A stretch of DNA of 64,000 nucleotides from Siphonodentalium dalli (lineage: Eukaryota > Mollusca > Scaphopoda > Gadilida > Siphonodentaliidae): positions 121,104,723 through 121,168,722 of the forward strand of contig CP136063.1 in the NCBI GenBank assembly GCA_032622095.1, in the 5' to 3' direction. The notes under the pieces were generated by a model. It did not search any database, was not told the origin of the DNA, and was given only the letters and a program-made list of their open reading frames with translations. Shown piece by piece: positions 47,964 to 62,283 of this stretch; the first letter of the stretch is position 1; every line of letters starts with the position of its first letter. Position numbers and translations under genes: made by a program.

Positions 47964-49684
47964 CGATTATTGTTCATACTTTTGACACATATTATCGTGA
48001 TCATGTTGGGACAGCTGCATGCTATGCTTCTTCCATGCAAATATTTGAAACTGTTTGTCTTTCGAGAAGTCTAAATCCCATGTTATCTACAACATAGTTG
48101 ATATGTGCAATTCAATGGGCTGAACAAAATTAACTGTACTTCCAATATTCCATCCAATATCAGGATGCGACTCAACTTCCTTTTTCCTTGGTAAGGGTAA
48201 GCACAATTTTGGGATGCTTGGAAAGCTTAGCTCGCATAATGCTTGATGCCAATTACGAGGAATCCGTGTGTGGTTCTTGATGTTTCAAGTGAAAATCGTG
48301 CTATATATATCAGGCTGGTATCTGGAGTTTCTGGACTGTAAGCCCCACAGTAGATGCAAAGTTTACAGCACCTGAATTCTTTGGATGGAAATTGAATGAC
48401 GGTTCTTTTGTTACTGTATGAATGACAACCCGGAAGCAGCTAGAGAGTGCACAGAGTTGATTAAATGTGTTTGCAAATCGGTTTGTTCCAGGTGAAAATG
48501 TTCAAGAAGCAAACTTCCATGTACGAAGTTGTGCAGATGTGGTTGTGAGAAGTGAATTGTTCAATTCAGTTTATTAAAACAAAGTGCAGTTTCAAATTTC
48601 AAAGTATTTGTAATTTGTATACGAGGCCGGATGATGAAGATGTGTTGCAGAATACCTTCCATGTGTTCCTCTTTTGAGAACCAAATTGAGTTTGACGATT
48701 ATGGGTTTTGTCATTTGGTGTTTCCTAATTTCGTGGTAAATCATCTGCTAAAGATCTCGATATTAAATTTTTTATTCAATCGATCCAACCATATAGTAGT
48801 GTCGCAAATATAATTGAAGACATCGGAGCCATTCATGGTTCGTTTCTGAGCATTTACAGAATGAAACCCTGTCTGAGAATAATTTTGCTCATTTTACATA
48901 GTACATATTCTACCTCACATTTCTACCAGAACAAACAATACTACTTCGCCTTTAGTGTATATGACTCTTTCACAGAGGTTATTCCATCGAATAATCAACA
49001 CATTGTTGATATCTTCTCTTATATTATCTCGAAAATTGCAAAGTATTTTAACAAAAATACGGAAAAAAAACAAACATTTCCATGTTTTGGCCGCCATTTT
49101 GGCATCCATCTTGAATAATTGTGGCCATTTTTCAACTAAAAGTGGGGGCTGTTATTCGATAACCACCATTCTTAGATAATAGGGTGGAATTCGTTATGCT
49201 TAACATATACAATTGAGAAGCAAAACTATTAGGTGTACCACCGTCAAACTGGCGGCCATCTTGGACGCCATCTTGAATTTTCGGCTCTACGTCGGTCAAA
49301 AAGTTGGTTCTTGAAAAAATTCCTAGACTAGAAATGCTGTTCAACAAGATATTAAAAAATGGCGCTTTTATCCGACTTGTATTGATCAAAACGCTATCTA
49401 CCTACACTATTTGATGTGATCTCTGAATGGGAGCCATAGATTATTTCCGAAATTCTTTAAAAAAACATGGCTGCCACCAGCCATCTTGGATTTCAGATTT
49501 GAATCCATCGGCACACCCTGCGGCCTGCATTTATCTGAGAAATAATTTGAAAATTTACAGGCCTGTTTATCACCTAGATAGGAGCTATAAAATTTGAATG
49601 ATTTTCGATGAAAATATGGCAGCCATCTTGTATTTTACTCTATGCATGACTAAATCCTTTGGTATGCCCTACAGACCACATCCC

Positions 49685-50208
49685 TTAAAGGCACGGGTGG
49701 CGTTCGTTGCAGAAATATTTATTTTGTTCAAATCGCCATTAACAGAAGGAACATCAAAATATATACAGTTCCGCTCATATGCCAAACATAATAAGTGCGT
49801 AAACAGTATATTGTCATCAAGACGTACGATGGTGTACGTAAACAAGAGCCTGCTCGTGTTACAGAAGTTGTGCTTCTGTTTACATAACACAGCGTAATTC
49901 TATTGGTTAAGCCCACAAACATGATATAAACGCTCTTTATTATTTTCATATCAGGAAAACAGTAACAAATAACGCTCTTTATGTTTACCATATCCAGATC
50001 TAAACAAAAGCCAGGTAACGTAACGTTTTTTGCTTTTGTTTACATAACAAAGGGGAAAACATGACAATAACACTGTTTATGCCATATTTCTGATTGGCAT
50101 ACGAACAAAGTCTGTCTATATCTTACTATTCCTTCTGTTTATGGCGGTTTTTGACGGAGGTGAATATTTTAATAACATACCCACCGCCAATGCCACCCGT
50201 ATCTTTAA
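49685..50208. mobile_element. TTAA-flanked MITE (524 bp) in array copy 1
   Basis: TTAA at 49685-49688 and 50205-50208. Inverted ends are AGGCACGGGTGGCGTT and the complement of AGATACGGGTGGCATT; inverted similarity continues for about 110 bp. It interrupts a CCATCTTGG-type repeat whose uninterrupted form (cagaccacatcc then cgatc.tc.ccaaacttc) occurs nearby at 50510-50540. A solo terminus lies at 16526-16638. Confidence 0.8.
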
Positions 50209-51316
50209 TCGATCATCTCCAAACTTCATATGGATCTTCAGGGTGACTGACCTGGATGAGAGCCATCAATTTTTCATGAAATTTGTTAAAAACTTGGCAG
50301 CCATCTTGGATTTCAAATTTGAATCCATTGACACACCCTGCAGCCCACATTTATTGGAAAAATATTTTAAACTTTACAGGCATGTTTATGATCATCTCTA
50401 GATAGGAGCTATAAATTTTTCTGAATATCGTTGAAAACATGGCTGCTGGCAGCCATTTTGGATTTTACTCTTTGTATAACTAAACCTTTGGCACACCCTA
50501 CAGACCATATCTTTCATACGATCGTCACCAAACTTCATATGGATCTTAGGGTAACCACTAGATGGGAGCCATCACATTTTTCCGAATTTCTTTGAAATAC
50601 ATGGCCACCAGCAGCTATGGATATTTGTTTAGAAAATAGTTCTGTTTTGACATTACGTGTATAAATGGCGGTCAAAACTTGGAAACTATTTGTTTAAAAT
50701 CGCGAAAGAGTCGGGACTTAGTTCGATAGAGACAGAACCGGAAAGGCGATAGAATCGATTCTTGTGAAACAGTTTTCCCCCAGTGAGTCAGATGCTGGAA
50801 ACTTTGCATCTATCTTACTATGTAAGTCCAAATACCAACCTGATATATACTAGTAGCACGATTTCTTTGGTGGTAACTGTTCATGTGCGCGGCCTTTGCT
50901 GAACATTTCATGTCTATCTTCATTAACTGAGATCAGGTTCGCAGATTTGTCATAAACAATCACGACGAACTGTTAAATACACTCAAATGGTGGTGATGGA
51001 ACATCAAGTACCACAAAAGGATCAAGTACCACAAAAGGATTCCTCGTAATTAATATCAAGCATTCTGTTAGCTCTGGGTAAGCTTTTCAAGCATCCCAAA
51101 ATGTGCGCTTATCCTTACCAAAGAAAACGGAAGTTGAGTCGCATCCTGATATCGCATGGATATGATGGAATATTGGAAGCACAGTTGAATTTTCTGAGCC
51201 CAATTGAATTGTACATATCAACTATGTTGCGGATAACATGGGATTTAGACTTGCCGAAAGACACATTTTCAATTCTTTGCATTGGAGTAGCATAGCATGC
51301 AGATGTCACAACAGAG

Positions 51317-51989
51317 TCACGATAATATCCTTGTCAACAGTACGAACATTAATCGATGAATAAGGAGTTTGTAGCATATGAGATATATGTCCGACCAATC
51401 TACTGTCAGTTTCTTCATATGTACATCCAAAGAGAATAGGTTCCACATTAGGACCGTGTTATCATCCTCTGTTACGAAGATGGTTTTCCATGTTAGGGTT
51501 TCCAATTTAACGAGACATTCATTGACACATGCAAAAATTTATTGCCTGTTGGTGGTGTTTCTTAGAAAGTCATTCCAATTTGGTGGAATTTTTGTGGTAA
51601 GCCCCAACCTTACATCGAGTGCCGCAACCACGTTTCTCTCACGTTCCTGTTTTGATAATACCCTCTATTTCCCTGTCCAAACCAAGTCAATTCTTCTACA
51701 ATCTGCGAGCTGCATCATAACATATATATGGAATAAACGTTGTGCTGATATACATTGAGGAGGCAAGCCCGACTTCAGGTGTCAGTAAGTGTATCAGAGC
51801 ACCCCCGTCGAACACCTTACACTCGACCTTTTGATTTGGCTCTGCAGTGTATATGTAGTTTGAATCGGATGGGACCTTCATGCAGCTTAGGAAGTCGCAT
51901 GTATTAGCTCCCCTCCTGTTATATGGGGGAACCGCTGGATTTTGTGTGAGAAGAACATATATTTCATATGCCACAAACCGATAATTCAT
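51317..51989 (-). pseudogene. Decayed coding relic, array copy 2
   Basis: Identical to the relic at 47291-47963, with the same frameshifts and stops, so it was dead before the tandem duplication. Confidence 0.5.
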
Positions 51990-53709
51990 CGATTATTGTT
52001 CATACTTTTGACACATATTATCGTGATCATGTTGGGACAGCTGCATGCTATGCTTCTTCCATGCAAATATTTGAAACTGTTTGTCTTTCGAGAAGTCTAA
52101 ATCCCATGTTATCTACAACATAGTTGATATGTGCAATTCAATGGGCTGAACAAAATTAACTGTACTTCCAATATTCCATCCAATATCAGGATGCGACTCA
52201 ACTTCCTTTTTCCTTGGTAAGGGTAAGCACAATTTTGGGATGCTTGGAAAGCTTAGCTCGCATAATGCTTGATGCCAATTACGAGGAATCCGTGTGTGGT
52301 TCTTGATGTTTCAAGTGAAAATCGTGCTATATATATCAGGCTGGTATCTGGAGTTTCTGGACTGTAAGCCCCACAGTAGATGCAAAGTTTACAGCACCTG
52401 AATTCTTTGGATGGAAATTGAATGACGGTTCTTTTGTTACTGTATGAATGACAACCCGGAAGCAGCTAGAGAGTGCACAGAGTTGATTAAATGTGTTTGC
52501 AAATCGGTTTGTTCCAGGTGAAAATGTTCAAGAAGCAAACTTCCATGTACGAAGTTGTGCAGATGTGGTTGTGAGAAGTGAATTGTTCAATTCAGTTTAT
52601 TAAAACAAAGTGCAGTTTCAAATTTCAAAGTATTTGTAATTTGTATACGAGGCCGGATGATGAAGATGTGTTGCAGAATACCTTCCATGTGTTCCTCTTT
52701 TGAGAACCAAATTGAGTTTGACGATTATGGGTTTTGTCATTTGGTGTTTCCTAATTTCGTGGTAAATCATCTGCTAAAGATCTCGATATTAAATTTTTTA
52801 TTCAATCGATCCAACCATATAGTAGTGTCGCAAATATAATTGAAGACATCGGAGCCATTCATGGTTCGTTTCTGAGCATTTACAGAATGAAACCCTGTCT
52901 GAGAATAATTTTGCTCATTTTACATAGTACATATTCTACCTCACATTTCTACCAGAACAAACAATACTACTTCGCCTTTAGTGTATATGACTCTTTCACA
53001 GAGGTTATTCCATCGAATAATCAACACATTGTTGATATCTTCTCTTATATTATCTCGAAAATTGCAAAGTATTTTAACAAAAATACGGAAAAAAACAAAC
53101 ATTTCCATGTTTTGGCCGCCATTTTGGCATCCATCTTGAATAATTGTGGCCATTTTTCAACTAAAAGTGGGGGCTGTTATTCGATAACCACCATTCTTAG
53201 ATAATAGGGTGGAATTCGTTATGCTTAACATATACAATTGAGAAGCAAAACTATTAGGTGTACCACCGTCAAACTGGCGGCCATCTTGGACGCCATCTTG
53301 AATTTTCGGCTCTACGTCGGTCAAAAAGTTGGTTCTTGAAAAAATTCCTAGACTAGAAATGCTGTTCAACAAGATATTAAAAAATGGCGCTTTTATCCGA
53401 CTTGTATTGATCAAAACGCTATCTACCTACACTATTTGATGTGATCTCTGAATGGGAGCCATAGATTATTTCCGAAATTCTTTAAAAAAACATGGCTGCC
53501 ACCAGCCATCTTGGATTTCAGATTTGAATCCATCGGCACACCCTGCGGCCTGCATTTATCTGAGAAATGTTTTGAAAATTTACAGGCCTGTTTATCACCT
53601 AGATAGGAGCTATAAAATTTGAATGATTTTCGATGAAAATATGGCAGCCATCTTGTATTTTACTCTATGCATGACTAAATCCTTTGGTATGCCCTACAGA
53701 CCACATCCC

Positions 53710-54233
53710 TTAAAGGCACGGGTGGCGTTCGTTGCAGAAATATTTATTTTGTTCAAATCGCCATTAACAGAAGGAACATCAAAATATATACAGTTCCGCT
53801 CATATGCCAAACATAATAAGTGCGTAAACAGTATATTGTCATCAAGACGTACGATGGTGTACGTAAACAAGAGCCTGCTCGTGTTACAGAAGTTGTGCTT
53901 CTGTTTACATAACACAGCGTAATTCTATTGGTTAAGCCCACAAACATGATATAAACGCTCTTTATTATTTTCATATCAGGAAAACAGTAACAAATAACGC
54001 TCTTTATGTTTACCATATCCAGATCTAAACAAAAGCCAGGTAACGTAACGTTTTTTGCTTTTGTTTACATAACAAAGGGGAAAACATGACAATAACACTG
54101 TTTATGCCATATTTCTGATTGGCATACGAACAAAGTCTGTCTATATCTTACTATTCCTTCTGTTTATGGCGGTTTTTGACGGAGGTGAATATTTTAATAA
54201 CATACCCACCGCCAATGCCACCCGTATCTTTAA
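53710..54233. mobile_element. TTAA-flanked MITE in array copy 2
   Basis: Same element as at 49685-50208, carried by the tandem duplication rather than by a new insertion. Confidence 0.8.
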
Positions 54234-55341
54234 TCGATCATCTCCAAACTTCATATGGATCTTCAGGGTGACTGACCTGGATGAGAGCCATCAATTTTTC
54301 ATGAAATTTGTTAAAAACTTGGCAGCCATCTTGGATTTCAAATTTGAATCCATTGACACACCCTGCAGCCCACATTTATTGGAAAAATATTTTAAACTTT
54401 ACAGGCATGTTTATGATCATCTCTAGATAGGAGCTATAAATTTTTCTGAATATCGTTGAAAACATGGCTGCTGGCAGCCATTTTGGATTTTACTCTTTGT
54501 ATAACTAAACCTTTGGCACACCCTACAGACCATATCTTTCATACGATCGTCACCAAACTTCATATGGATCTTAGGGTAACCACTAGATGGGAGCCATCAC
54601 ATTTTTCCGAATTTCTTTGAAATACATGGCCACCAGCAGCTATGGATATTTGTTTAGAAAATAGTTCTGTTTTGACATTACGTGTATAAATGGCGGTCAA
54701 AACTTGGAAACTATTTGTTTAAAATCGCGAAAGAGTCGGGACTTAGTTCGATAGAGACAGAACCGGAAAGGCGATAGAATCGATTCTTGTGAAACAGTTT
54801 TCCCCCAGTGAGTCAGATGCTGGAAACTTTGCATCTATCTTACTATGTAAGTCCAAATACCAACCTGATATATACTAGTAGCACGATTTCTTTGGTGGTA
54901 ACTGTTCATGTGCGCGGCCTTTGCTGAACATTTCATGTCTATCTTCATTAACTGAGATCAGGTTCGCAGATTTGTCATAAACAATCACGACGAACTGTTA
55001 AATACACTCAAATGGTGGTGATGGAACATCAAGTACCACAAAAGGATCAAGTACCACAAAAGGATTCCTCGTAATTAATATCAAGCATTCTGTTAGCTCT
55101 GGGTAAGCTTTTCAAGCATCCCAAAATGTGCGCTTATCCTTACCAAAGAAAACGGAAGTTGAGTCGCATCCTGATATCGCATGGATATGATGGAATATTG
55201 GAAGCACAGTTGAATTTTCTGAGCCCAATTGAATTGTACATATCAACTATGTTGCGGATAACATGGGATTTAGACTTGCCGAAAGACACATTTTCAATTC
55301 TTTGCATTGGAGTAGCATAGCATGCAGATGTCACAACAGAG

Positions 55342-56014
55342 TCACGATAATATCCTTGTCAACAGTACGAACATTAATCGATGAATAAGGAGTTTGTAGC
55401 ATATGAGATATATGTCCGACCAATCTACTGTCAGTTTCTTCATATGTACATCCAAAGAGAATAGGTTCCACATTAGGACCGTGTTATCATCCTCTGTTAC
55501 GAAGATGGTTTTCCATGTTAGGGTTTCCAATTTAACGAGACATTCATTGACACATGCAAAAATTTATTGCCTGTTGGTGGTGTTTCTTAGAAAGTCATTC
55601 CAATTTGGTGGAATTTTTGTGGTAAGCCCCAACCTTACATCGAGTGCCGCAACCACGTTTCTCTCACGTTCCTGTTTTGATAATACCCTCTATTTCCCTG
55701 TCCAAACCAAGTCAATTCTTCTACAATCTGCGAGCTGCATCATAACATATATATGGAATAAACGTTGTGCTGATATACATTGAGGAGGCAAGCCCGACTT
55801 CAGGTGTCAGTAAGTGTATCAGAGCACCCCCGTCGAACACCTTACACTCGACCTTTTGATTTGGCTCTGCAGTGTATATGTAGTTTGAATCGGATGGGAC
55901 CTTCATGCAGCTTAGGAAGTCGCATGTATTAGCTCCCCTCCTGTTATATGGGGGAACCGCTGGATTTTGTGTGAGAAGAACATATATTTCATATGCCACA
56001 AACCGATAATTCAT
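55342..56014 (-). pseudogene. Decayed coding relic, array copy 3
   Basis: Identical to the relic at 47291-47963, amplified with the 4-kb unit. Confidence 0.5.
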
Positions 56015-57734
56015 CGATTATTGTTCATACTTTTGACACATATTATCGTGATCATGTTGGGACAGCTGCATGCTATGCTTCTTCCATGCAAATATTTGAA
56101 ACTGTTTGTCTTTCGAGAAGTCTAAATCCCATGTTATCTACAACATAGTTGATATGTGCAATTCAATGGGCTGAACAAAATTAACTGTACTTCCAATATT
56201 CCATCCAATATCAGGATGCGACTCAACTTCCTTTTTCCTTGGTAAGGGTAAGCACAATTTTGGGATGCTTGGAAAGCTTAGCTCGCATAATGCTTGATGC
56301 CAATTACGAGGAATCCGTGTGTGGTTCTTGATGTTTCAAGTGAAAATCGTGCTATATATATCAGGCTGGTATCTGGAGTTTCTGGACTGTAAGCCCCACA
56401 GTAGATGCAAAGTTTACAGCACCTGAATTCTTTGGATGGAAATTGAATGACGGTTCTTTTGTTACTGTATGAATGACAACCCGGAAGCAGCTAGAGAGTG
56501 CACAGAGTTGATTAAATGTGTTTGCAAATCGGTTTGTTCCAGGTGAAAATGTTCAAGAAGCAAACTTCCATGTACGAAGTTGTGCAGATGTGGTTGTGAG
56601 AAGTGAATTGTTCAATTCAGTTTATTAAAACAAAGTGCAGTTTCAAATTTCAAAGTATTTGTAATTTGTATACGAGGCCGGATGATGAAGATGTGTTGCA
56701 GAATACCTTCCATGTGTTCCTCTTTTGAGAACCAAATTGAGTTTGACGATTATGGGTTTTGTCATTTGGTGTTTCCTAATTTCGTGGTAAATCATCTGCT
56801 AAAGATCTCGATATTAAATTTTTTATTCAATCGATCCAACCATATAGTAGTGTCGCAAATATAATTGAAGACATCGGAGCCATTCATGGTTCGTTTCTGA
56901 GCATTTACAGAATGAAACCCTGTCTGAGAATAATTTTGCTCATTTTACATAGTACATATTCTACCTCACATTTCTACCAGAACAAACAATACTACTTCGC
57001 CTTTAGTGTATATGACTCTTTCACAGAGGTTATTCCATCGAATAATCAACACATTGTTGATATCTTCTCTTATATTATCTCGAAAATTGCAAAGTATTTT
57101 AACAAAAATACGGAAAAAAACAAACATTTCCATGTTTTGGCCGCCATTTTGGCATCCATCTTGAATAATTGTGGCCATTTTTCAACTAAAAGTGGGGGCT
57201 GTTATTCGATAACCACCATTCTTAGATAATAGGGTGGAATTCGTTATGCTTAACATATACAATTGAGAAGCAAAACTATTAGGTGTACCACCGTCAAACT
57301 GGCGGCCATCTTGGACGCCATCTTGAATTTTCGGCTCTACGTCGGTCAAAAAGTTGGTTCTTGAAAAAATTCCTAGACTAGAAATGCTGTTCAACAAGAT
57401 ATTAAAAAATGGCGCTTTTATCCGACTTGTATTGATCAAAACGCTATCTACCTACACTATTTGATGTGATCTCTGAATGGGAGCCATAGATTATTTCCGA
57501 AATTCTTTAAAAAAACATGGCTGCCACCAGCCATCTTGGATTTCAGATTTGAATCCATCGGCACACCCTGCGGCCTGCATTTATCTGAGAAATGTTTTGA
57601 AAATTTACAGGCCTGTTTATCACCTAGATAGGAGCTATAAAATTTGAATGATTTTCGATGAAAATATGGCAGCCATCTTGTATTTTACTCTATGCATGAC
57701 TAAATCCTTTGGTATGCCCTACAGACCACATCCC

Positions 57735-58258
57735 TTAAAGGCACGGGTGGCGTTCGTTGCAGAAATATTTATTTTGTTCAAATCGCCATTAACAGAAGGA
57801 ACATCAAAATATATACAGTTCCGCTCATATGCCAAACATAATAAGTGCGTAAACAGTATATTGTCATCAAGACGTACGATGGTGTACGTAAACAAGAGCC
57901 TGCTCGTGTTACAGAAGTTGTGCTTCTGTTTACATAACACAGCGTAATTCTATTGGTTAAGCCCACAAACATGATATAAACGCTCTTTATTATTTTCATA
58001 TCAGGAAAACAGTAACAAATAACGCTCTTTATGTTTACCATATCCAGATCTAAACAAAAGCCAGGTAACGTAACGTTTTTTGCTTTTGTTTACATAACAA
58101 AGGGGAAAACATGACAATAACACTGTTTATGCCATATTTCTGATTGGCATACGAACAAAGTCTGTCTATATCTTACTATTCCTTCTGTTTATGGCGGTTT
58201 TTGACGGAGGTGAATATTTTAATAACATACCCACCGCCAATGCCACCCGTATCTTTAA
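57735..58258. mobile_element. TTAA-flanked MITE in array copy 3
   Basis: Same element as at 49685-50208, carried by the tandem duplication. Confidence 0.8.
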
Positions 58259-59366
58259 TCGATCATCTCCAAACTTCATATGGATCTTCAGGGTGACTGA
58301 CCTGGATGAGAGCCATCAATTTTTCATGAAATTTGTTAAAAACTTGGCAGCCATCTTGGATTTCAAATTTGAATCCATTGACACACCCTGCAGCCCACAT
58401 TTATTGGAAAAATATTTTAAACTTTACAGGCATGTTTATGATCATCTCTAGATAGGAGCTATAAATTTTTCTGAATATCGTTGAAAACATGGCTGCTGGC
58501 AGCCATTTTGGATTTTACTCTTTGTATAACTAAACCTTTGGCACACCCTACAGACCATATCTTTCATACGATCGTCACCAAACTTCATATGGATCTTAGG
58601 GTAACCACTAGATGGGAGCCATCACATTTTTCCGAATTTCTTTGAAATACATGGCCACCAGCAGCTATGGATATTTGTTTAGAAAATAGTTCTGTTTTGA
58701 CATTACGTGTATAAATGGCGGTCAAAACTTGGAAACTATTTGTTTAAAATCGCGAAAGAGTCGGGACTTAGTTCGATAGAGACAGAACCGGAAAGGCGAT
58801 AGAATCGATTCTTGTGAAACAGTTTTCCCCCAGTGAGTCAGATGCTGGAAACTTTGCATCTATCTTACTATGTAAGTCCAAATACCAACCTGATATATAC
58901 TAGTAGCACGATTTCTTTGGTGGTAACTGTTCATGTGCGCGGCCTTTGCTGAACATTTCATGTCTATCTTCATTAACTGAGATCAGGTTCGCAGATTTGT
59001 CATAAACAATCACGACGAACTGTTAAATACACTCAAATGGTGGTGATGGAACATCAAGTACCACAAAAGGATCAAGTACCACAAAAGGATTCCTCGTAAT
59101 TAATATCAAGCATTCTGTTAGCTCTGGGTAAGCTTTTCAAGCATCCCAAAATGTGCGCTTATCCTTACCAAAGAAAACGGAAGTTGAGTCGCATCCTGAT
59201 ATCGCATGGATATGATGGAATATTGGAAGCACAGTTGAATTTTCTGAGCCCAATTGAATTGTACATATCAACTATGTTGCGGATAACATGGGATTTAGAC
59301 TTGCCGAAAGACACATTTTCAATTCTTTGCATTGGAGTAGCATAGCATGCAGATGTCACAACAGAG

Positions 59367-60039
59367 TCACGATAATATCCTTGTCAACAGTACGAACATT
59401 AATCGATGAATAAGGAGTTTGTAGCATATGAGATATATGTCCGACCAATCTACTGTCAGTTTCTTCATATGTACATCCAAAGAGAATAGGTTCCACATTA
59501 GGACCGTGTTATCATCCTCTGTTACGAAGATGGTTTTCCATGTTAGGGTTTCCAATTTAACGAGACATTCATTGACACATGCAAAAATTTATTGCCTGTT
59601 GGTGGTGTTTCTTAGAAAGTCATTCCAATTTGGTGGAATTTTTGTGGTAAGCCCCAACCTTACATCGAGTGCCGCAACCACGTTTCTCTCACGTTCCTGT
59701 TTTGATAATACCCTCTATTTCCCTGTCCAAACCAAGTCAATTCTTCTACAATCTGCGAGCTGCATCATAACATATATATGGAATAAACGTTGTGCTGATA
59801 TACATTGAGGAGGCAAGCCCGACTTCAGGTGTCAGTAAGTGTATCAGAGCACCCCCGTCGAACACCTTACACTCGACCTTTTGATTTGGCTCTGCAGTGT
59901 ATATGTAGTTTGAATCGGATGGGACCTTCATGCAGCTTAGGAAGTCGCATGTATTAGCTCCCCTCCTGTTATATGGGGGAACCGCTGGATTTTGTGTGAG
60001 AAGAACATATATTTCATATGCCACAAACCGATAATTCAT
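59367..60039 (-). pseudogene. Decayed coding relic, array copy 4
   Basis: Identical to the relic at 47291-47963, amplified with the 4-kb unit. Confidence 0.5.
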
Positions 60040-61759
60040 CGATTATTGTTCATACTTTTGACACATATTATCGTGATCATGTTGGGACAGCTGCATGCTA
60101 TGCTTCTTCCATGCAAATATTTGAAACTGTTTGTCTTTCGAGAAGTCTAAATCCCATGTTATCTACAACATAGTTGATATGTGCAATTCAATGGGCTGAA
60201 CAAAATTAACTGTACTTCCAATATTCCATCCAATATCAGGATGCGACTCAACTTCCTTTTTCCTTGGTAAGGGTAAGCACAATTTTGGGATGCTTGGAAA
60301 GCTTAGCTCGCATAATGCTTGATGCCAATTACGAGGAATCCGTGTGTGGTTCTTGATGTTTCAAGTGAAAATCGTGCTATATATATCAGGCTGGTATCTG
60401 GAGTTTCTGGACTGTAAGCCCCACAGTAGATGCAAAGTTTACAGCACCTGAATTCTTTGGATGGAAATTGAATGACGGTTCTTTTGTTACTGTATGAATG
60501 ACAACCCGGAAGCAGCTAGAGAGTGCACAGAGTTGATTAAATGTGTTTGCAAATCGGTTTGTTCCAGGTGAAAATGTTCAAGAAGCAAACTTCCATGTAC
60601 GAAGTTGTGCAGATGTGGTTGTGAGAAGTGAATTGTTCAATTCAGTTTATTAAAACAAAGTGCAGTTTCAAATTTCAAAGTATTTGTAATTTGTATACGA
60701 GGCCGGATGATGAAGATGTGTTGCAGAATACCTTCCATGTGTTCCTCTTTTGAGAACCAAATTGAGTTTGACGATTATGGGTTTTGTCATTTGGTGTTTC
60801 CTAATTTCGTGGTAAATCATCTGCTAAAGATCTCGATATTAAATTTTTTATTCAATCGATCCAACCATATAGTAGTGTCGCAAATATAATTGAAGACATC
60901 GGAGCCATTCATGGTTCGTTTCTGAGCATTTACAGAATGAAACCCTGTCTGAGAATAATTTTGCTCATTTTACATAGTACATATTCTACCTCACATTTCT
61001 ACCAGAACAAACAATACTACTTCGCCTTTAGTGTATATGACTCTTTCACAGAGGTTATTCCATCGAATAATCAACACATTGTTGATATCTTCTCTTATAT
61101 TATCTCGAAAATTGCAAAGTATTTTAACAAAAATACGGAAAAAAACAAACATTTCCATGTTTTGGCCGCCATTTTGGCATCCATCTTGAATAATTGTGGC
61201 CATTTTTCAACTAAAAGTGGGGGCTGTTATTCGATAACCACCATTCTTAGATAATAGGGTGGAATTCGTTATGCTTAACATATACAATTGAGAAGCAAAA
61301 CTATTAGGTGTACCACCGTCAAACTGGCGGCCATCTTGGACGCCATCTTGAATTTTCGGCTCTACGTCGGTCAAAAAGTTGGTTCTTGAAAAAATTCCTA
61401 GACTAGAAATGCTGTTCAACAAGATATTAAAAAATGGCGCTTTTATCCGACTTGTATTGATCAAAACGCTATCTACCTACACTATTTGATGTGATCTCTG
61501 AATGGGAGCCATAGATTATTTCCGAAATTCTTTAAAAAAACATGGCTGCCACCAGCCATCTTGGATTTCAGATTTGAATCCATCGGCACACCCTGCGGCC
61601 TGCATTTATCTGAGAAATGTTTTGAAAATTTACAGGCCTGTTTATCACCTAGATAGGAGCTATAAAATTTGAATGATTTTCGATGAAAATATGGCAGCCA
61701 TCTTGTATTTTACTCTATGCATGACTAAATCCTTTGGTATGCCCTACAGACCACATCCC

Positions 61760-62283
61760 TTAAAGGCACGGGTGGCGTTCGTTGCAGAAATATTTATTTT
61801 GTTCAAATCGCCATTAACAGAAGGAACATCAAAATATATACAGTTCCGCTCATATGCCAAACATAATAAGTGCGTAAACAGTATATTGTCATCAAGACGT
61901 ACGATGGTGTACGTAAACAAGAGCCTGCTCGTGTTACAGAAGTTGTGCTTCTGTTTACATAACACAGCGTAATTCTATTGGTTAAGCCCACAAACATGAT
62001 ATAAACGCTCTTTATTATTTTCATATCAGGAAAACAGTAACAAATAACGCTCTTTATGTTTACCATATCCAGATCTAAACAAAAGCCAGGTAACGTAACG
62101 TTTTTTGCTTTTGTTTACATAACAAAGGGGAAAACATGACAATAACACTGTTTATGCCATATTTCTGATTGGCATACGAACAAAGTCTGTCTATATCTTA
62201 CTATTCCTTCTGTTTATGGCGGTTTTTGACGGAGGTGAATATTTTAATAACATACCCACCGCCAATGCCACCCGTATCTTTAA
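61760..62283. mobile_element. TTAA-flanked MITE in array copy 4
   Basis: Same element as at 49685-50208, carried by the tandem duplication. Confidence 0.8.

Larger units (their letters stand above)
44727..49411. mobile_element. Giant inverted repeat P2 (about 4.7 kb)
   Basis: The left arm (44727-47285) and right arm (48040-49411) are reverse complements at roughly 80-85 percent by eye. Landmarks: GTAGGTAG near 44738 pairs with CTACCTAC near 49400; GCGACACTACTATATGG near 45340 pairs with 48795; CTCACAACCACATCTGC (45881) pairs with 48550; the block at 47060-47150 pairs with 48160-48250. The left arm is longer because it holds insertions at about 45550-45835 and 46062-46758. The loop (about 47286-48039) carries a decayed minus-strand coding relic. 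Size and plan resemble P1 at 16715-21556. The right three quarters of P2 is part of the amplified 4-kb unit. Confidence 0.82.
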
